DNA of 33,831 bases. Origin: Chara braunii. Its lineage: Eukaryota > Streptophyta > Charophyceae > Charales > Characeae. The translations under genes were made by a program, and so were the position numbers. Shown one piece after another: positions 27,652 to 33,831 of the stretch; the stretch's first letter is position 1, and each line of letters starts with the position of its first letter. The notes under the pieces are model-generated. The model worked only from the letters and a program-made list of their open reading frames with translations. It made no database searches and was not told the origin of the DNA. The stretch spans positions 2,469,926 through 2,503,756 of the forward strand of contig BFEA01000067.1 in NCBI GenBank assembly GCA_003427395.1, read 5' to 3'.

Positions 27652-30410
27652 ATGGCTAGTCTGAAAAACGAAGCTAGACGAAGGAACAGAAAAGGGGAGA
27701 GGGGGGCCCGGATGATTTGGTACCGAGGAGCTATGAGACATCGCCCCTCGGACTGGAGACCGCGGGGGGAAAAGGACGGTGGGTCAGGAATGATGGACAC
27801 AGCCTCCTCCTCCCACTCACCGCCAGTCTCCCCCTCTTCGACAGAACTTTTAAATGAAATGAAGCGTGCACAGGACAACCCCGAACAAACACCCTCTACC
27901 TCATGGGCTGGCAAACTTAAAAAAACGTATTCAGGCCAGTCGCTGTTAGTGAGAAGGGAAGGAGAACCAGAAGACATTTTGGAAGTACCATTAGATAACC
28001 TGACGACGACTTCAACTTTCTTCATCGCCAAATTTGTGGCCGCTCCCGAGGAAAGAATAATTAATCAGGGCGGGAAAAAGCATAGAGTCAAATCTCTTTC
28101 AGACAATGTGATTAAAGAACGAAATGATGTCTACACCCGCCATGCAAGCACGTGGGTTTTTTATGATGATGCTGCCTATAAATCTGCAAACGACAAGATT
28201 GGATAGATTAGGAAACGTCTCACAACCCTCAAAGGCTCTGAGGAGGGCGCTAGAGACGTTTTCTTAATCCAGCCAATCTCTTCGACGGTCTTTACAGTCC
28301 TATACATGTTTGACTCAGACAAGCGCATCATGGACTCTTGGCAAAGTATCCCCTGTGGACGCTCAGAAGTTCGGATATTCCCGTGGGCCCCCCCGAAACC
28401 GCCGAAACCGGAGGAAAAAAGGGAACAACTTATGATGGAACACTATTGGGTGGAATTTCACCATGTACCCATTGAGATCCAGGGAGCTTTCGTTCAGGAG
28501 TTGACCCAGAAGTACGAGATCATCGACTTCATCGACCCCCTCCCCCCCCACGTTGCCCAGCGGGATGACTATCTCATGATAGCCCTGGACATCCCTGATG
28601 GCCAGATTTTCACCATTGACGACGTCATCCCCTTTCGGGTAGGAGGGAGGGACTTCAGGATTCACATAACACACAAAACACGGCCCTGGTGCTTTAAGTG
28701 CCAGGCCTATGGGCACCTCTCCTCAAACCCGAATTGCCCTCATCACCCGGCCAAACGGATCCGTTCCACAGGACGCCTACTCCGAGATCCGCTCAAAAGC
28801 ACGTGGTGGAGAACGGTGGATGCAGGCCACGAAGGATGGGTTTTTGTGGACGAACCTCTGGCCGGGGGAGAGGTAAGGGGTTGGGAATGGGAAAAAGGGG
28901 ACCCAGTGGAATGGAGCACAAAACCACCCGATCACTGGACCCCCCCGAAGTCAATAGAAGCACATATGAACAGACCCCCCAACCCCCCCCCGTCCCAAGA
29001 CAAGATGGGAAGGCAGAAAGTGGGCCACCCCGATCACAGCCGCAGAAAGAACCCCAGCCACAACCTCGGGCGGAACCCAAGCCACAGGATTTCCTTAACA
29101 AGGTAGACACCAGGGAGCTGTGGCATACCCCGACATAAAAAAACAAGGCCCCTTCTCCAAAAAGAGTTGAACCTTTGCCCACCGACACAGGGAACCGCTT
29201 TCGGGCCCTGGCAGTAGAAGAAGGAACGAAGGCTGACATCCGGGGGGAAGGGAGCGAGGGGGAAGGGAGTGGAGGCAAGGTGTACCTCAACGAAGGGAAA
29301 GGGGCCTTGGAAGGAGTAAGGTATCAACACGGGGGGCAATCCCAAGCAACTCAACAAACATCCACCCAACATCTTTCCGAGGGGGAGCGGGTTAGGGAGC
29401 CCACCCAAGAGCAGCCTAAAAGGAGGGAGATCCCCTCAGGCACGGATCCATTTGGCCAAGCTTTCGGACCCCAACCCATGGAGTGGGATCCAACAACCTC
29501 CCCCCGGGACGAAGAAATGGTGGACAGTGTGCCCCAAGGTTGGGGATCGCAAGGAGGCGAGGATGTCGAGCTTAGACTTAAGAACCTCACTGAATGGCTT
29601 TTAGGCCAACTCCAGGGTCTATACACAGGCCTAACAGAGGCCTACTGGGACGATGCGTACGTGCAGTTATTTTCCTTGTTGGATGAGAGTCCCAGCCTTA
29701 AGAAGGCCCTTGAAAAGGGCCTGGCCCCGGAAATGGACTGGCAACAGGTGCTAAATAGAATTTGGAACATTGTGCACCTAAAGTTCCAACCTCCCGCTAC
29801 AGAAACGCACGAAAAAACCCTTCCTCCAAACACGCAACAGACCACCCCCCAAAAGGCAGCAGCGGAAGGGACGGTTTTTAACCCCTCGAAATGTACCAAG
29901 ATACGTCACCTGATTGAAAACGGATTATATCTCCAAAATCTGCAGATAAGTGACAAAGTCTAAGTGCTACCAATTAGGAAAAGGACTGGGAAGTGGGAGC
30001 TGGGCTTGTCACCCACAGAGTCCAACGACCCATATACCCCAGCATATGGGGGAATGACACTGCTCGGGTGGCACATGCAAAGAGAAGGTATCCTTAAAAT
30101 ACGGGAGGTTACCGAATTCATTGCTAATCACTGTGAACTAGGAGCCCTGACTTTCATTAGTGTATCCACAGAGAGGTTAAGGATGGCCTGCAAGAACCTC
30201 TATGTGAGATTCGAAGATAATAAAGAAGCGGGGCTCCAATGGCTCACACACAATATGCTCTTGGACACCCAGCAGTTAAAATTCAAACCTTGCGACATCT
30301 GGTCCACGGACGAGTTACTCACATGCATTTGCACAATATTACGAAAGAACGTTCTAAACAAGGGGGTTGATTGGGACACACAAGATTGGTCCCCTCTCCA
30401 CGATAGATAA
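27652..30410 (+). pseudogene. LINE C ORF1 (nucleic-acid-binding protein with zinc knuckle), broken
   Basis: ORF1 proteins package LINE RNA. The start is MASLKNEARRRNRKGERGAR at the end of the last leader repeat. One frame runs 27652 to about 28975 with a single TAG (28204-28206). It then moves by one frameshift, most likely in the C6/C9 runs at 28974-28990, to a frame that continues to 30410 with TAA stops at 29136-29138 and 29961-29963. The total is about 920 codons, long for an ORF1. Features in order are a basic N-terminus, an Asp/Gln/Lys region, and a segment resembling plant DUF4283 (HYWVEFHHVPIEIQGAFVQE ... DDYLMIALD ... FRVGGRDFRIHI). Next come a zinc knuckle CFKCQAYGHLSSNPNC (C-x2-C-x4-H-x6-C), a Pro/Gln-rich stretch and a C-terminal domain shared with copy B. 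Confidence 0.8.
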
Positions 30411-30489
30411 AAAAGGGGGGCTAGGGGCACACAAGTACGAATCCCGCAAACGATGGAGTTGGTGGATGTGGTATATGGAAAAAACAGAA

Positions 30490-30848
30490 AATGAAGCCGT
30501 ATACTGCAGCAGGCCGACCTAGACATCAGATCGATCAATGTGAACGGTCTGGCATTCCGCAACCCTGAAAAAGCCAAAGCATTATGGGATTTGATGAAGG
30601 GGGTGGGGGGGAGATCATGGCCGGACGTGGTCTGCATACAAAAGACCCACCTCATGAATTCTCCGGAACACAATATGGCACATAAGCAAGTCTGGCCCTT
30701 CCAAAGCTATCAAGCTTTTGCCCCTATGCCAGGGAGCTCGGGAGTAGCCATCTGGATCCTGCCCGACTCACGATGTGAGGTTATAGGCTGGGAAAGGGAC
30801 GAGGAGGAAGGACGTTGGGTCAAAATATTGGGCGCACTATGTGCATAA
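30490..30848 (+). pseudogene. LINE C ORF2 start, N-terminal half of endonuclease
   Basis: Recognisable from LQQADLDIRSINVNGLAF (after an upstream TGA near 30491) through VVCIQKTHLMNSP, VWPFQSYQAF, GVAIWILPDS and EEEGRWVKI. The QETH motif of copy B is QKTH here: the catalytic glutamate has become lysine (codon AAG; GAG to AAG would be one transition). No convincing ATG opens the frame, so the true start is lost or lies in the ORF1 overlap. A frameshift near 30815-30845 passes the reading frame to the next segment. Confidence 0.8.
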
Positions 30849-31729
30849 TATCCCTGTATGCCCCGAACACGTCCCGCGAAAGGCGCACCTTTTTTGAAAA
30901 AATCACACTACTCCCCGCCCCAGGTATCCCCCTAATACTCGCAGGGGACTTCAATGCGGCGCCCGACAGATGGCTGGACAGATGGAAAGTTCTTCCCTCC
31001 TCTACCCGCAACGCAGAGGAGGATGAAAGCATGTTGAACAATTTGTGTGCCTCCCTATCACTCTTTGACACCTTCAGACGCGGTCACCCCAATGATAAAT
31101 CTTTCACCCGCATTCAGAGTAAGAACCCGGCTAGGCTGTCCAAATCATGAATAGACCTGATCCTGGCGACAGAGGAACTAGGAGGTGGCCTCTCGTTTAC
31201 AGCTATACTCCCATCTAGCCCGTTCTCGGGGATGGATCATAGGATGTGTATGGAGGTATGGACATTTCGTAAACGGCCGGACCAAGGGGCCAATTATTAT
31301 AAACTGAACACATTCCTGTTAAAGATCAAATCATTCACACAATATCTTCAGCAGACTTGGGATTATTGGATAGATTACCGCCCTCAACACGATTCGCATA
31401 TTGAGTGGTTTAATAATGGCCTGTTCTTTATGGCCAAGAAATGTAATGAATACTCTAAACACTTAGCCGCCCAGAGACACCAACAAGAGGTCACAATAAT
31501 GCACGACTTGGTTAATGCAGAACAAAAACAATATCAGTTATCTTCGCATGGGCAGGAGCAGAGGGTAAACGACTTACAAACTCATATCCAACAGTTGAAA
31601 GATCAGTTTTTTAAACATGCCCAATATAGATGGCAGGGCGCCCAAACGAGGGTCAGGCTATCCCAATTCTCTAATGAAGGGACAATGAATTCGCATTTTT
31701 TTAGCCTACCTAAAACACGCTGCCAATGA
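30815..31729 (+). pseudogene. LINE C ORF2, C-terminal half of endonuclease and linker
   Basis: Continues the endonuclease with ISLYAPNTSRERRTFFEK, LILAGDFNAAPDRWLDRW, FDTFRRGHPNDKSFT and, after an in-frame TGA (31147-31149, at the Arg of the SRID motif in copies A and B), IDLILATEE and GMDHRM. A Gln/His-rich helical linker follows (WFNNGLFFMAKKCNEYSKHL...), as in copy B. The segment ends in TGA at 31727-31729. GDFN is intact here, whereas copy B has SDFN. Confidence 0.85.
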
Positions 31730-31744
31730 ACCACGATCGAGGCT

Positions 31745-32820
31745 TTGTACGAGCCTGACGGCAGGGACTCACACCCGGCTATTTCCACAACACGATGTAC
31801 TAAGATAACCTACGATTTCTATAAGAAGCTTTTCTCCTCACGCCTGGATAAGTCGGATGCTCTTCGGCACAACCAACTAATTCAGGATTTTTTAGACCCG
31901 CTTGGAAAAACTTTAACACCTCAACAACAGGTATCACTAGAGGCTCCACTTTCCAAAGATGAGATATAGTCCGCCCTTCTATAAATGAAGGAAGAGAAAG
32001 CCCCCGGGGTAGATGGCTTCCCTAAGGAATTTTGGGAGACTACTTGGGACTACATGAGCCAGGACATTATGGACTTTTACAGGGAGGTCTGGCTCACGGG
32101 GGAAATGGGGGAAAGGGTGGGCCAAGGAATATTAACCCTCCTATACAAAAAGGGAGATAAGATGGACATTAGGAATTACATACCCATAACACTTCTTATA
32201 GTCGTTTGTAAAATGCAGTCAAAAACCCTGGCAAATCGGATGGCCCCTATTATGAAAGATATCATCCATCCTGGTCAAAGGGGCTTCATGCAGAATAGGA
32301 ACATACAGAAAAATATTCTCTTGATACACGAGATACTCTAGCTCACAAGACATTCTCGCCAGAACGCAGCTCTGGTGTTTATTGACTTCGAAAAAGCATA
32401 CGACCATGTGGACTGATTGTTTCTGGATAAGTGCCTGGAAAAGATGAACTTTGGACCGCACTTTAGACGTTGGACACGAATCCTGCATCAGAACGCCACC
32501 ATATGTGTGCAAGTCAACGGATGTTTGGCGCCGCCCCTACGCTTGGAACGATCGGTTAGACAAGGGGACCCTATCACCGCCTTTCTCTTCCTCATTATTA
32601 TGGAAGCACTGGCAGCCAACCTCCGGGCAAACAAGAACATCACTAAAATCTGAGTTACAAACATTCTAGAAGAAGCTATCCCGGTGTGTTCCCTCTTTGC
32701 GGATGACCTTACAACTATTACAGAGGCCACACACCAAAACATGGAAGAAATTCAGAGCATGATGGAGAAATTTGCTAACGTTTCGGATATGTCTGTCAAC
32801 TGGGGATCTAAAACACAAGG
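31745..32820 (+). pseudogene. LINE C ORF2, reverse transcriptase domain (several stops)
   Basis: Recognisable throughout: YDFYKKLFSS, EEKAPGVDGFPKEFW, GILTLLYKKGDKMDIRNY, HPGQRGFMQNRNIQKN, motif A FIDFEKAYDHVD, RSVRQGDPITAFLFLIIMEA (motif B) and motif C CSLFADDLTTI with both aspartates. It is split by in-frame stops at 31967 (TAG), 31982 (TAA, where copy A has Gln), 32339 (TAG), 32416 (TGA, where copies A and B have the Trp of HVDW/HADW) and 32651 (TGA). The reading frame stays the same across most of them, so substitutions rather than indels did most of the damage. The thumb begins VNWGSKTQGWW. Confidence 0.9.
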
Positions 32821-33831
32821 GTGGTGGATCCACTACCAACACCGCATATCGCCTGGATGCCGCTGGAAGCACCAATGAGAGTTTTGGGAGTGTCCATGAC
32901 TGCAGAAGGGAGGCCACCCACCAATGACGAATGGATTAGCACCCCGGCACAGCGCAAGTTAAATAACTGGAAAAATAAACATACCTCTCTTTTTGGTCGG
33001 GCCTTGGTTCTCAATAATGTGATCCTCGCATCACTACGGTACAAGTCTCTGCTTTGGCCCTTGAGTAAAATTGCCCTCAAAACCCTAAGGCAAAAGGCCG
33101 CGACTTTTTTTTGGAGGGGAGATGGGGAGCTAACTGACGTAATCAGCAGGGTGGCCTGAGACTTCATTATTCAACCCAAGGCGAGGGGAGGATTGGGGAT
33201 CTTAGACCCGGCCACACAGGTGCAAGCACTACAAGTCAAATGGATTAGGAAACTTATCTTCACCCCCCAAAAGCCATGGTGTGCATTGGCCCTGAAACAC
33301 CTAGCACGTCTAGCTCCGACAGCCCCCGGTGTGGTCCATCCACTCACATGGCTAGAGGATCGTTTCTGGATAGTCCCACGTAGAGTCCCGAGCGGAAGAA
33401 TAGGATCAGAAGAAGGAGGGGGTCAATCACTAGACAGCCTGTGGCCATCCTGGCTAAGAACTTGGCGAGGACTCCCGCTCCCAGATAGGACCCAGCCTGA
33501 GCGATGGGAGGAAGTCTATCGCCAACCCCTTTTTGGAAACCGGTGGATAACGGACATAGAGGGCCGTGTGAGGATCAGCTCGGAATCGCCTTGGAAGAAC
33601 TGGGTCAAACACGACATTCTTCGGGTTGGGGATCTCTGGGATATTGAGAGGCGAACGTGGAAGGCAAATGACCAGATGCGGGAAGCTTTACGATATTGCC
33701 ACCGGGTAGAAGAATCTATGGATAACCTCATCGAAACTATTCCGGTTGAATGGTATCGGATCCTGAGGAGAGGCCCCATTTGAATGAAGGAGATTGGGTA
33801 CAGACCCCAGAAAGTCCACAACGCCTTGGAC
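32821..33831 (+). pseudogene. LINE C ORF2, connection region, partial (window end)
   Basis: After a frameshift near 32820 the frame reads DPLPTPHIAW, MRVLGVSMTAEGRPP, WKNKHTSLFGRALVLNNVIL and GELTDVISRVA. It then passes a TGA at 33157-33159 (Trp in copies A and B: VAW) to KARGGLGILDPA, RQPLFGNRWI, GDLWDIERRTWKANDQM and IPVEWYRILRRGPI. A TGA at 33781 and a frameshift follow: EGDWVQTPE continues in another frame. The terminal zinc knuckle would lie beyond 33831. Confidence 0.85.

Larger units (their letters stand above)
27303..33831 (+). mobile_element. LINE copy C (L1/Tx1-like), most complete, runs off the window
   Basis: Plus-strand element with a tandem-repeat leader, a long ORF1 (27652-30410) and ORF2 (from about 30500) that continues past the window end. 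The ORF2 connection region breaks at about 33780, in the conserved GPI..EGDWV block, so the zinc knuckle should follow outside the window. The copy is inactive: in-frame stops, at least three frameshifts and an altered endonuclease active site. It is related to copies A and B but clearly diverged, as RT motifs differ at roughly every second residue outside the core. Confidence 0.88.

Overview
This window looks like a gene-poor, repeat-dense stretch of a eukaryotic nuclear genome from a draft assembly: there is a 247-N gap at 14585-14831 and about 16 scattered single Ns. I find no intact host protein gene, no functional tRNA or rRNA gene and no prokaryotic operon. Almost everything recognisable is a transposable element or simple repeat. 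Three signs point loosely to a green-lineage (plant or streptophyte-alga-like) genome. The LINE ORF2s end in a zf-RVT-type C-x2-C-x12-H-x4-C knuckle. One MITE has PIF/Harbinger (Tourist)-like ends. AAACCCTAAA 'telo-box' motifs recur. The host assignment is inference and stays open.

Layout: (1) About 240-3837, minus strand: 5'-truncated LINE copy A. (2) 3838-6950: a mosaic of short elements. It holds a hAT-like MITE family (called R1 here) with a perfect 44-bp foldback, a tail-only poly(A) insertion with a 10-bp target duplication, a TA-flanked mariner-like MITE, another hAT-like MITE (W), a poly(A)-tailed SINE-like family (V) and a 42-bp minisatellite. (3) 6999-7288: an AT-rich, lysine-rich broken reading frame of unknown origin. 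(4) 8407-13545, minus: LINE copy B, with the end of ORF1 and nearly all of ORF2. (5) 14967-16480: a nested stack in which a 39-bp tandem array was hit by W, W was hit by R1, and the same array was hit independently by a 400-bp Harbinger-like MITE. (6) 16.4-25 kb: microsatellites, an 803-bp tandem duplication, several shorter duplications and a cluster of tRNA-related SINE-like fragments. (7) 26.0-27.3 kb: a pyrimidine-rich minisatellite containing an unbroken run of 49 C. (8) 27303-33831 (runs off the window), plus strand: LINE copy C, with 102-bp tandem repeats directly before ORF1, a very long ORF1 and most of ORF2.

The three LINE copies share order and motifs: ORF1 with a zinc knuckle and a distinctive C-terminal domain, then ORF2 with APE-type endonuclease, reverse transcriptase and a C-terminal zinc knuckle. 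They differ at many protein positions, so they are separate lineages of one L1/Tx1-like clade. All three are dead, with in-frame stops, frameshifts and lost catalytic residues. Several of the stops look like C-to-T or G-to-A transitions. The SINE-like families and the tail-only insertion are what LINE machinery acting in trans would leave. The TIR elements carry no transposase in this window and are all non-autonomous.
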